Assembly (NCBI GenBank): GCA_029260295.1
Contig: JAJDDN010000004.1
Coordinates: 112,705-176,704, forward strand
DNA length: 64,000 nt
Direction of reading: 5' to 3'
DNA from: Phycisphaerales bacterium
GTDB lineage: Bacteria > Planctomycetota > Phycisphaerae > Phycisphaerales > UBA1924
The translations under genes and the position numbers were made by a program. The notes beneath the pieces were generated by a model, which saw only the letters and a program-made list of their open reading frames with translations, did no database searches and was not told the origin of the DNA. Below are positions 45,393-53,688 of the stretch, piece after piece (position 1 is the first letter of the stretch; every line of letters begins with the position of its first letter).

Positions 45393-48338
45393 ATGACCAA
45401 CGCCACAGACCAACAAGCCAACACGCCAAACTACAAAAAAACACTCAATCTCCCAAAGACCTCCTTCCCCATGAAGGCCAACCTCGTCCAGAACGAACCA
45501 GCATCCCTCAAACGCTGGGACGCACTCAAAACCGATGGCTCCGACAACAAGGGCCTCTACCACGCCATGCAGGCCACCGCCGAGGGCCGCAAAAAATTCA
45601 TCTTCCACGACGGCCCCCCCTACGCCAACGGCTCCATCCACCTCGGTCACCTCATGAACAAAACACTCAAGGACCTCGTCGTCCGATCCAAGTTCATGGC
45701 CGGCTACCACTGCCCATACATCCCAGGCTGGGACTGCCACGGCCTACCCATCGAACACAAAGTCATGACCAACCTTGTCGAGTCCGGCAAAGCCGCCAAA
45801 CTCGAAACCTTGACTGACGATCAGCGCCGCACCGCCGTCCGCCGCGAGTGCAAGACCTACGCCGACAAACAAATCAAACTCCAAGCCGGTCAAATGAAAC
45901 GTCTCATGACGCTCGCCGACTACGAAGACCCATACCTGACTTTCCTTCCCAAGTTCGAAGCCGGAGTACTCGAAGTCTTGGCAGGCCTCTGCGAACAAGG
46001 CCTCGTCTACAAAGCACTCAAACCCGTCCACTGGTCCGTCGCCAACGAAACCGCCCTCGCCGACGCCGAGCTCGAATACCAAGACCGAGAGGACCTCTCC
46101 GTCTATGTAGACTTCGAAGCAACCGACGCCGCCGCAGTCTTCAACGCCTTCGGCATCCAAGAAGCAGACCACCCCGGCGCAACCCCAAGCTTCATGATCT
46201 GGACCACCACCCCCTGGACCCTCCCCGCAAACCTCGCCATCGCCGTCCACGAAAAATTCAACTACGCCCTCGTCCGAGTCGACGGCAACCTCACCGTCAT
46301 GGCCTGCGACGCAGTCGAACGCGTCACCACACTCGCCAAGAGTGAAGAGGTCGAAACCCTCGCAACTACCACAGGCGATAAACTCGTCGGACTCTCCTAC
46401 ACCCACCCACTCATCGCAAACGCTCCAACACCAATCAACGATCCCGACGCCGACACAAGCAACTGCTATTCGATCGTCCACGCCGACTATGTCACCCTCG
46501 AAGACGGCTCCGGTCTCGTCCACACCGCCCCCGGTCACGGCTCCGACGACTACATCACCGGACTCCGCGTAGGCCTCCCCGTCTACTGCCCGGTATTAGG
46601 CGACGGCACCTACGACACCACCGCACCCGACTGGCTCATCGGCATGTCCATCTGGGACGCCAACCAACTCGTCGCCGACCGCCTCACCGAGTCAGGCCAC
46701 ATGTTCCATGCCTACAAGTTCAACCACTCCTACCCACACGACTGGCGATCAAAGACCCCCGTCATCTTCCGCTGCACCGAGCAATGGTTCGTCGCCGTAG
46801 ACCAACCAACCAAACGCGACGGCAACTCCCTCCGCGATATGGCCATGAAATCCACAGGCGACGACCGCTCCGTCCACTATGTCCCCGCCTGGGGCCGCAA
46901 CCGAATGCGAGGCATGCTCGAATCCCGCCCAGACTGGTGCATCAGCCGCCAGCGTTCATGGGGCCTCCCAATCCCCGCCTTCACACTCCCAACCGGCGAC
47001 GCCTTCATGACCGCCGCCTCCGTCACCGCCGTCAACATCATCATCCGCGAAAAAGGTTCCGACGCCTGGTTCGCCGATGAACCTTCATCACTCCTCGAGC
47101 ACTACAACCCAGCAACAGACCCAGACGCACCCGCCGAACTCAAAGACGGCTCCGTCACCTTCGATCAACTCACCAAAGGCCAAGACATCCTCGATGTCTG
47201 GTTCGAGTCCGGCTCCTCATGGAACGCCGTCATGCGCCAGCGAAGTAGCGGCGAGAACTTCCCAATCGACCTCTACCTCGAAGGCTCCGACCAGCACCGA
47301 GGCTGGTTCCAACTCTCGCTCCTCCCATCACTCGGAGTCATGGGCCGCCCACCATTCCGAACCCTCCTCACCCACGGCTTCATGGTCGACAAAGACGGCA
47401 AAAAACTCTCCAAATCCGCCGGCGCTGCATTGAAGGACCTCTTCGACCGCTACGGCGTCGATGTCCTCCGCTGGTGGGTGTCCTCACTCGCCTACGAGAA
47501 CGATGTCAAAGTAGACGAAGAGTTCTTCAAACTCGCCGGCGACTCCTACCGAAAAATCCGCAACACCCTCAAGTTCATGCTCTCAAACCTGAATGATTAT
47601 GAGGCTCCAGCAAACCCCGACTTCAGCAAGTTCCATGTCCACTCCATCGACGCATGGGTCCTCGGCGAATACAACACGCTCATCGAAAAAGTGACCAACG
47701 CCTACGAAACCTACGCCTTCCACGAAGCCCAAAAACTCATCTACAAGTTCTGCAACACAACCCTGTCATCCGAGTACCTCTCGGCAGTCAAAGACCGCCT
47801 CTACTGCGACGCCCCAGACTCAGAGCGCCGCCGCGCAACCCAGCAAACCCTCCACACCCTCACCGACGGCCTCTGCAAACTCATCGCCCCAGTCATGTGC
47901 CACACCGCAGACGAAGCCTACCGCGCCCTCCACAAGGTCGAGCCCAAGGAACCAACCACCTGCGTCCACCTCACAGGCTTCCCAAGCAAGGTCAACCTAG
48001 AAACCGCAACCGCATGGCCGCTCCTCTGGGAATCGATCGAGAAAATCATGAAAGCCGCCGAGGACACAAGAGCCAAATCCGACATTGACAACCCCCTCGA
48101 CCTCGGCGTAAAACTCCCAGACCCCGACGACACCTTCAAATGGTTCAACGCCGAAGACCTCGCCGACATCTGCGGCGTCTCCCGCTTCGAACTCACAAAG
48201 GACGACAAAATCGAAATCACCGACCTCAGAGAACAACCCCGCTGCGACCGCTCCTGGAAAAGAGACACCACCGTAAAACCACGCTCCGACGGCGGCACCT
48301 TGTCGGCCCGAGACGCCCAAGCCCTAGGCCTCGACTAA
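45393..48338 (+). CDS. ileS: Isoleucyl-tRNA synthetase, zinc ligands mostly lost
   Basis: IleRS charges tRNA-Ile and edits valine. The 981-residue class I enzyme has the HIGH-type motif GPPYANGSIHLGHLMNKTLKD, the CP1 editing domain with FMIWTTTPWTLPANLAIAVH and the KMSKS-type motif DKDGKKLSKSAGA. The anticodon-binding region follows. The C-terminal region that normally binds zinc through CxxC ... CxxC reads RCDRSWKRDTTV ... TLSARDAQAL: only Cys951 remains, with Ser954, Ser971 and Asp974 at the other positions. The fold appears kept but metal binding is probably lost. The gene is monocistronic, with a structured leader upstream. Confidence 0.95.
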   Translation: MTNATDQQANTPNYKKTLNLPKTSFPMKANLVQNEPASLKRWDALKTDGSDNKGLYHAMQATAEGRKKFIFHDGPPYANGSIHLGHLMNKTLKDLVVRSKFMAGYHCPYIPGWDCHGLPIEHKVMTNLVESGKAAKLETLTDDQRRTAVRRECKTYADKQIKLQAGQMKRLMTLADYEDPYLTFLPKFEAGVLEVLAGLCEQGLVYKALKPVHWSVANETALADAELEYQDREDLSVYVDFEATDAAAVFNAFGIQEADHPGATPSFMIWTTTPWTLPANLAIAVHEKFNYALVRVDGNLTVMACDAVERVTTLAKSEEVETLATTTGDKLVGLSYTHPLIANAPTPINDPDADTSNCYSIVHADYVTLEDGSGLVHTAPGHGSDDYITGLRVGLPVYCPVLGDGTYDTTAPDWLIGMSIWDANQLVADRLTESGHMFHAYKFNHSYPHDWRSKTPVIFRCTEQWFVAVDQPTKRDGNSLRDMAMKSTGDDRSVHYVPAWGRNRMRGMLESRPDWCISRQRSWGLPIPAFTLPTGDAFMTAASVTAVNIIIREKGSDAWFADEPSSLLEHYNPATDPDAPAELKDGSVTFDQLTKGQDILDVWFESGSSWNAVMRQRSSGENFPIDLYLEGSDQHRGWFQLSLLPSLGVMGRPPFRTLLTHGFMVDKDGKKLSKSAGAALKDLFDRYGVDVLRWWVSSLAYENDVKVDEEFFKLAGDSYRKIRNTLKFMLSNLNDYEAPANPDFSKFHVHSIDAWVLGEYNTLIEKVTNAYETYAFHEAQKLIYKFCNTTLSSEYLSAVKDRLYCDAPDSERRRATQQTLHTLTDGLCKLIAPVMCHTADEAYRALHKVEPKEPTTCVHLTGFPSKVNLETATAWPLLWESIEKIMKAAEDTRAKSDIDNPLDLGVKLPDPDDTFKWFNAEDLADICGVSRFELTKDDKIEITDLREQPRCDRSWKRDTTVKPRSDGGTLSARDAQALGLD

Positions 48339-48345
48339 TCCCAAA

Positions 48346-48420
48346 CGAGCCGCGACCGTGAGGAAGCGGTCTTCATCTTCGGTGCCCTCCTTCGACCGTC
48401 TTCGGCGAAGGAGGTCTTTG
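48346..48420. repeat. TCTT hairpin element next to a GAGCCGCGACCG repeat fragment
   Basis: A fragment at 48346-48370 (GAGCCGCGACCG, GAGGAAGCGG; stem CCGC/GCGG) matches part of the repeat at 15259-15326. It is followed at 48380-48419 by a full hairpin element: GGTGCC, arms CTCCTTCG/CGAAGGAG, CCG/CGG around TCTT, then GTCTTT. The hairpin is base-identical over its stem to copies at 37871 and 50865. It lies between ileS and the kinase gene. The remaining bases to 48558 hold no supported gene. Confidence 0.8.
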
Positions 48421-48558
48421 TTCCGTCCCGTCCGAGAACGCACCACCCAACCCGGTCATGCGTCCTGCTGCGCTCCCATAACCCTCTCCCCCTCCAAAAT
48501 GTTGCCCAAACGCAACACCACCCCCAACCACCCGCCCAATCCCGCCGAAAACAGGGGC

Positions 48559-49443
48559 ATGACACACGACAACACCAACGACCAAAGCCAAAACCCAACC
48601 CCCGAAAAAAAAGTCGTCTCCCCACCATCCCGCCGTAAAAAATCACTCCCACCAAACGACCCCTCCTCAGGCCCAGAAACCGCAGACCAACTCACAACCC
48701 TTGCCCACGATCTAAGCAACCTCATCGACGGCTCCATGCGATGGCTCTCCATCGCCGCCACAGGAATAGACGCCGACCAACCAGACACCAACGAACAACT
48801 CGACACCGCACGCCAGCAGATCGACACAGTCCAGCAAACCCTCCACCGCATGTCCACCATGGTCAATGTCGCCATGCGCTCCCACACCGTCCCCATCGGC
48901 TCCCCGCTCCTAGGCATCTCCACCGCCACCACAACAGCAATGGCCATCGACCACGCCGTCGATGTCGCCGCACCCCTCGCCGCCCAAGCAGGCGTCCGCA
49001 TCGTTGTCAACATCGACCAAAATGCCGGCAATCTCCCAGCCGGACCAATCTACACCGTCATCCTCAACGCACTCTTCAACAGCACCCAATCAATCCAACG
49101 CGCCACCAAAGTAGACTCCCTAGACCCCGGCGGCCTCATCCAAATCTCCGCAACCCTCGACCAAAAACACGACGAACTCGTCATCGCAATCACCGACGAC
49201 GGCGTAGGACTCAAACCCGGAACCAACCCAGAACAACCCTTCAAACACGGCCAATCCACAAACGATTCCAACTCAGGCATCGGATTGTCCATCTCCCACC
49301 AGATCATCGAACAACTCGAAGGCATCATCACCCTCACCAACCGACCTGATCACAAAAATTCAGCACGCCCAGGCGCAATCCTCACCGCAAGAGTCCCAGT
49401 CCCCCACCAAGACGACAACCCAGGCGATCAAACAATTGGCTAA
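48559..49443 (+). CDS. Soluble histidine kinase-like ATPase
   Basis: About 294 residues. A basic, disordered N-terminus (1-40) is followed by a phosphoacceptor-like helix TLAHDLSNLIDGSMRWLSIA (His about 50) and a GHKL ATPase domain with NALFNSTQSI (N box), TDDGVGLKP (G1) and GIGLSISHQIIEQLEG (G2). No sensor or membrane domain is present, so it is a cytoplasmic, NtrB-like minimal kinase. The start is uncertain: the frame runs upstream through a repeat, and the ATG at 48559 is the first before good sequence. It overlaps the next gene, an NtrC-type regulator, by 8 bases and is its presumed partner. Confidence 0.75.
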   Translation: MTHDNTNDQSQNPTPEKKVVSPPSRRKKSLPPNDPSSGPETADQLTTLAHDLSNLIDGSMRWLSIAATGIDADQPDTNEQLDTARQQIDTVQQTLHRMSTMVNVAMRSHTVPIGSPLLGISTATTTAMAIDHAVDVAAPLAAQAGVRIVVNIDQNAGNLPAGPIYTVILNALFNSTQSIQRATKVDSLDPGGLIQISATLDQKHDELVIAITDDGVGLKPGTNPEQPFKHGQSTNDSNSGIGLSISHQIIEQLEGIITLTNRPDHKNSARPGAILTARVPVPHQDDNPGDQTIG

Positions 49444-50857
49444 AACCAAGACCTCCATCCTGATCATCGACGACGATCAAATAGTCGCCGATTCCCTCGC
49501 CGCCTTCTTCAAAGCCGAAGGCTGCGATGCCCTCGCCGTCTACAACCCCACGGCCGCACTCTCAGAACTCTCAAACAAAGACTACCAGGTCGTCCTCACC
49601 GACCTCAACCTCCCCACCATGACAGGCATCGAGCTCCTCCGTCAGATCAAACAACTCCACCCCTCCACCGCCGTCATCATGCTCACAGGCTACGCCGCCA
49701 TCGAAACCGCCGTCGAAGCCCTCCGCACCGGCGCCGTCGACTTCCTCACCAAACCCGTCGTAGACGACGAACTCCGCCTCGCCCTCACCCGCGCCCTCCG
49801 CCAGCACGAGGTCCTCAAAGAAAACACCACACTCCGAACAAGAATCGCAACGACACACAACCTCGACAACATCGTCGGCTCAGACCCACGCATGCGCTCA
49901 ATCTTCGAAACCATCAACGCCGTCGCACCCTCAAGAACCACCGTCCTCATGACCGGCGAATCAGGCGTAGGCAAATCCCTCATCGCCGGAGCCATCCACC
50001 AAGCCTCCCCAAGAGCAGACGCCCCCTATGTAGAACTCGCCTGCGGCTCAATCCCAGAAACACTACTCGAATCCGAACTCTTCGGCCACACCAAAGGCTC
50101 CTTCACCGGAGCACACGCCGACAAAGAAGGCAAGTTCCTCGCCGCCGACGGCGGAACACTCTTCCTCGACGAAATCAACTCCGCCTCCCCCGCCATGCAA
50201 CTCAAGCTCCTGCGCGTCCTCCAAGAACGCAAGTTCGAACCAGTAGGCTCAAACGAAACCATCGAAGTCGATGTGAGAGTAATCCTCGCAACCAACCAAC
50301 CACTCGAAGCCCTCGTCGCCGACGGCTCCTTCCGCCAAGACCTCTACTACCGGATCAATGTCGTCAAAATCGAAGTCCCCCCCCTCCGCGACCGCACCGC
50401 AGACCTCCCAACCCTCGCGGCCCACTTCCTCGACCAACAATCCGAAGAACTCGCCCGCCACTTCGTCGGATTCACCGACGAAGCCATGAACTACCTCCGC
50501 CGCTATCAATACCCAGGAAATGTCCGCGAACTCTCCAACATCATCGAGCGTGCCGCGGTCCTCTCAAAAGGCCTCACCATCACCGCCGAAGACCTCCCCC
50601 CCCATCTCCTAGACCCGACAACCCAAGAAACCCTCCCCCACCCACACGACGATGACTCTTCAGTCGGCACCTACACCCCCATGACCCTCACCGAGGCCCT
50701 CCGAAACCCAGAACGCCAAATCATCCTCGCCGCCCTCGCCGCCAACGACTGGAACCGCACGGCTACCGCCGAAGTCCTCGACATCAACCGCACAACCCTC
50801 TACAAAAAAATGAAATCCCTAAACATCGACCCCGACGACCACGCCCAAGCCGGCTAA
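49436..50857 (+). CDS. Sigma-54-dependent response regulator (NtrC type), second copy
   Basis: A 473-residue NtrC-family activator with receiver domain (Asp56 in VLTDLNLPTMTG), AAA+ domain with Walker A GESGVGKS and the sigma-54 contact loop as GSFTGA rather than GAFTGA, then VRVILATNQPLEALVADGSFRQDLYYRIN. A C-terminal Fis-type HTH is at about 435-465 (NRTATAEVLDINRTTLYKKM). It begins at a TTG overlapping the kinase gene. Its targets are not apparent; the sigma-54 promoter at 17051 is one candidate, and flagellar control is more likely to fall to the regulator at 5435. It is followed by a hairpin repeat cluster. Confidence 0.88.
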   Translation: MAKTKTSILIIDDDQIVADSLAAFFKAEGCDALAVYNPTAALSELSNKDYQVVLTDLNLPTMTGIELLRQIKQLHPSTAVIMLTGYAAIETAVEALRTGAVDFLTKPVVDDELRLALTRALRQHEVLKENTTLRTRIATTHNLDNIVGSDPRMRSIFETINAVAPSRTTVLMTGESGVGKSLIAGAIHQASPRADAPYVELACGSIPETLLESELFGHTKGSFTGAHADKEGKFLAADGGTLFLDEINSASPAMQLKLLRVLQERKFEPVGSNETIEVDVRVILATNQPLEALVADGSFRQDLYYRINVVKIEVPPLRDRTADLPTLAAHFLDQQSEELARHFVGFTDEAMNYLRRYQYPGNVRELSNIIERAAVLSKGLTITAEDLPPHLLDPTTQETLPHPHDDDSSVGTYTPMTLTEALRNPERQIILAALAANDWNRTATAEVLDINRTTLYKKMKSLNIDPDDHAQAG

Positions 50858-50864
50858 TTCTCTT

Positions 50865-51027
50865 CGGTGCCCTCCTTCGACCGTCTTCGGCGAAGGAGGT
50901 TCTTCAGAATACGAATACATCTTTATGAATCGTGCCGGGTGCCCCGATCTCGCCGTCTTCGGCGCAGTAGTGTCTTCCTCTTCTCTGGGTGCCATGGAGG
51001 TGTCGTCTTCGACTCCTCCATGTCTTC
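50865..51027 (+). repeat. Cluster of three TCTT hairpin elements
   Basis: Copy 1 (50865-50905): GGTGCC, arms CTCCTTCG/CGAAGGAG, GTTCTTC. Copy 2 (50938-50978): GGGTGCC, 5' arm CCGATCTCG but 3' arm CGCAGTAGT, which do not pair well; each arm matches a different stem type elsewhere, so the copy looks chimeric. Copy 3 (50987-51027): GGGTGCC, arms ATGGAGG/CCTCCAT, inner stem GTCG/CGAC around TCTT, GTCTTC. The linker CTCTTCTCT between copies 2 and 3 recurs between copies near 52.1 and 53.3 kb. The cluster ends 4 bases before the pyrD stop codon. Confidence 0.87.
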
Positions 51028-51031
51028 ATCG

Positions 51032-51985
51032 TCAATCCAACTCAACCCCACCAACCAACTCCCCAATACCCCCAACCCCCTGCTTCAAACACCACCGATC
51101 CAACCCCTTGACAACCTTCTTCGCCACCCTCAAATCCGCAAAGCTCCCCGCCCCAATCCCCACCGCTGTCGCCCCCGCCAAAATAAACTCCGCCGCATCC
51201 TCCCACCGCGTCACCCCACCCACAGCAACAATCGGCACCCCCGCATCCCGAGCAAACCCACGATAAACCAAATGCACCAGCCGCACAACAATCGGATGCA
51301 CCGCAGGACCAGACATCCCCCCCGTCACATTCGAAAGCACAGGCCGCCGAGTAGCAACATCAATCCCCATCGCAGGCAACGTATTACACAGCGTCAACCC
51401 ATCCGCCCCCGCATCAACAGCAACCTTCGCAAGATCAACAACAGAATGAGGCGTCCCCACCACAATCGGAGACAACTTCACAAACATCTTCGTATTCCCC
51501 ATCACCCCCACCACCGCCGAAACAAGTTCTTTCAAGGCCCCAAGATCAGCCCCAAACTCCAAACCAGAATGCACATTGGGACACGAAACATTCAACTCAA
51601 TAATCTTCATCCCCTCCACAGCATCCATCGCCGAAGCAATCTCAACATACTCATTAACAGAATCCCCCGCCACCGATCCAAAAACATTGGTCCCCACTCC
51701 CCCAACCCTCGGCCCAATCTCATCCCTCCAAACATCCAACCCAGGATTCGCAAGCCCGATCGCATTGAGCATCCCCCCCCGCGTCCAAGTAATCCGAGGA
51801 AACCCATTCCCCTCCCGAGCCTCCCGCGTAATCGACTTAGTCACAATCCCCCCAAGCACCCCAAGATCCATCACATCCCCCATCTCCCCAAGCACCCCCG
51901 CCGTCCCAGACGCGAGCACCACAGGCGAAACCATCCCCACCCCACACAAATCCGTCGTTAATCGCTCGCTTGGCCTGTATCCCAT
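51032..51985 (-). CDS. pyrD: Dihydroorotate dehydrogenase, class 1B-like
   Basis: PyrD oxidises dihydroorotate to orotate in pyrimidine synthesis. The 317-residue FMN barrel has SPVVLASGTAG, the substrate-site MLNAIGLANPG, the catalytic-Cys loop ELNVSCPNVHSG (Cys marks class 1; class 2 has Ser) and the FMN phosphate site VGGVTRWEDAAEFILAGATAVGIG. The ATG at 51985 is chosen over one 13 codons earlier because the family homology starts there. Class 1B partners with PyrK, which is not visible nearby. The 3' end abuts a hairpin repeat cluster. Confidence 0.9.
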   Translation of the reverse strand: MGYRPSERLTTDLCGVGMVSPVVLASGTAGVLGEMGDVMDLGVLGGIVTKSITREAREGNGFPRITWTRGGMLNAIGLANPGLDVWRDEIGPRVGGVGTNVFGSVAGDSVNEYVEIASAMDAVEGMKIIELNVSCPNVHSGLEFGADLGALKELVSAVVGVMGNTKMFVKLSPIVVGTPHSVVDLAKVAVDAGADGLTLCNTLPAMGIDVATRRPVLSNVTGGMSGPAVHPIVVRLVHLVYRGFARDAGVPIVAVGGVTRWEDAAEFILAGATAVGIGAGSFADLRVAKKVVKGLDRWCLKQGVGGIGELVGGVELD

Positions 51986-52029
51986 ACACACACAATACGC
52001 CCCCCAAAGTAAAATCTCACCCAAACGAA

Positions 52030-52323
52030 GGGTGCCCCGATCCCGCCATCTTCGGCGCGTCGGGTCTTCTCTCCTCCCCCGGGCCTCCGGGGGAGGTGTC
52101 TGCGCTTCCCAGACGGAGGGGGTCTTTCTTCCTCTTCTCTGGGTGCCATGCAGGTGGCGTCTTCGCCTCCTGCATGTCTTCTCTTCCTCCCTCTCCCATT
52201 GGGGGGTCTGATGGGAGAGGGCCGGGGTGAGGGTTCTCTCCCCTCCCCCCTTCTCCTTCTCCTACCACTTCCCTGGTCTTCTCTGGGTGCCACTACTCGC
52301 CGCCATGGGCGCAGTAGTGTCTT
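52030..52323 (+). repeat. Mosaic of hairpin elements and other palindromic repeats
   Basis: In order: TCTT element (52030-52069, arms CCGA/TCGG); a double palindrome (52073-52128, CCTCCCCCGG/CCGGGGGAGG then GTCTG/CAGAC and GGAGGGGGTCTT); a TCTT element (52141-52180, arms ATGCAGG/CCTGCAT, inner GGCG/CGCC); a CTCTCCC palindrome with GGGTGAGGG tail (52191-52233) carrying extra bases in its loop; and a hairpin element (52284-52323, arms ACTACT/AGTAGT, loop altered). All lie on the plus strand, upstream of the TPR-YggX gene. The 390-base gap between pyrD and that gene is otherwise empty. Confidence 0.87.
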
Positions 52324-52375
52324 CAAAACCACCCGCCTACCGTTATCAATCAACAAACACCAAAGGAGCCCACCC

Positions 52376-53122
52376 ATGGACCCCCAAACCCGCATATCCC
52401 AGTTCAAGTCCCTCATCGACACCGACCCCAACAACGACATGGCCCACTTCTCCCTAGGAAACGCCTACCTCCAGGCCAACCAAAACAAAGAAGCCGCCGC
52501 CTCATTCATCCGCTGCACCGAGATCAACAAAGGCATGACCAAAGCCTTCCAACTCGCAGGCCGAGCACTCATCGACATCAACCAAAACGACCAAGCCACC
52601 GAGATCCTCACCTGGGGCTACATCGAATCCGTCACCCGAGGCGACATGCTCCCCAAAGAAGCCATCGAAAGCATGCTCAAAGAAATCAACGCACCAATCC
52701 CAGAAGTCATCCAAAAAGGCGACAGCACAGACAACGCAACCTCCAACTTTGGGGGCGGCGACTTCCGCTGTTCCAAGTCAGGCCAGATGGGACACAAACT
52801 CCCAAAGCCCCCATTCAAAAACGGCATGGGCCAATGGATCCATGACAACATCTCAAAGGAAACATTCAACGAGTGGATCGGCATGGGCACCAAAATCATC
52901 AACGAGCTGAGATTAGACCTCTCCCGCGACGACCACGACGCCGCCTACGACTACGCCATGCGCCTCTACCTAGGACTCACCGACGACATCTACACCTCCG
53001 TCATGAACAACGAAACACCCCCAATGCCCGAATCCCAGTTCAAAGGCGTCATCGAAGACATCATGGCCATGGGCGGACACCTCGAATCCGAACAAGGCAA
53101 CCTCCACACCAAAGTCGATTAA
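52376..53122 (+). CDS. TPR protein fused to a YggX-like Fe(II)-trafficking domain
   Basis: A 248-residue protein. Residues 5-80 form about two TPR units (AHFSLGNAYLQANQNKEAAASFIRCTEI). Residues 129-200 match the small protein YggX, which protects iron-sulfur clusters and may move Fe(II): FRCSKSGQMGHKLPKPPF ... WIHDNISKETFNEWIGMGTKIINELRLDL ... LYLGL. Cys132 corresponds to the conserved YggX cysteine. YggX is normally a stand-alone protein of about 90 residues. A further 45-residue tail is unassigned. The ATG at 52376 with AAAGGAG upstream was chosen over a long frame running through repeats. Confidence 0.78.
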   Translation: MDPQTRISQFKSLIDTDPNNDMAHFSLGNAYLQANQNKEAAASFIRCTEINKGMTKAFQLAGRALIDINQNDQATEILTWGYIESVTRGDMLPKEAIESMLKEINAPIPEVIQKGDSTDNATSNFGGGDFRCSKSGQMGHKLPKPPFKNGMGQWIHDNISKETFNEWIGMGTKIINELRLDLSRDDHDAAYDYAMRLYLGLTDDIYTSVMNNETPPMPESQFKGVIEDIMAMGGHLESEQGNLHTKVD

Positions 53123-53149
53123 CCCACCCCCCCAAAGTAAAGACCATCT

Positions 53150-53620
53150 TGGTGCCCTCCTTCGACCGTCTTCGACGAAGGAGGTTCTTCAAAGTACGAG
53201 GATGCCGGGTGCCACTACTCGCTGTCTTCAGCGCAGTAGTGTCTTACCCACGGGTGCCCCGATCTCGCCGTCCTTGGGGGCGGCGTATTCAGGTCTTCCT
53301 CTTCTCTGGGTACTCATGTATTGACCGTCTTGTTGGGCATGTCTTCTCTTATCTGGGTGCCAAGTAGGCGCCGTCTTCGGCTCCTGCATGTCTTCTCTTC
53401 CTCCCTCTCCCATTCTGATGGGAGAGGGCCGGGGTGAGGGCTCCCGACTTCTCTTCCTACTCCCTCTCCTTCATCCTCATCTTCTCTTATCTTCTCTTCC
53501 GCCTCCCCCGGGCCTCCGGGGGAGGTGTCTGCGCTTCGCAGACGGAGGGGGTCTTTCTTCTCTTCTCTCTGCAAGAGTGCCACGGCTTGACCGTCTTGGG
53601 GGGCGGCAAACCATGTCTTC
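53150..53620 (+). repeat. Large mosaic of hairpin elements
   Basis: The densest array in the window. TCTT elements: 53150-53190 (CTCCTTCG type), 53207-53245 (arms CACTACT/AGTAGTG, inner CGCTG/CAGCG), 53252-53298 (CCGATCTCG type, broken 3' arm), 53308-53346 (diverged), 53355-53395 (AGTAGG/CCTGC, imperfect), 53575-53620 (ACGGCTTG type, broken 3' arm). Other repeats: CTCTCCC palindrome with GGGTGAGGG tail (53401-53438) and the CCTCCCCCGG double palindrome (53502-53557, inner GTCTGCG/CGCAGAC). It fills the gap between the TPR-YggX and cytochrome genes; no gene is present. Confidence 0.87.
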
Positions 53621-53688
53621 ATCCTCAACCCACAAAAAAACCGCAAGCAAAATACCCGCGGCATTTTCTATTTCAATCAAGAATCAAC

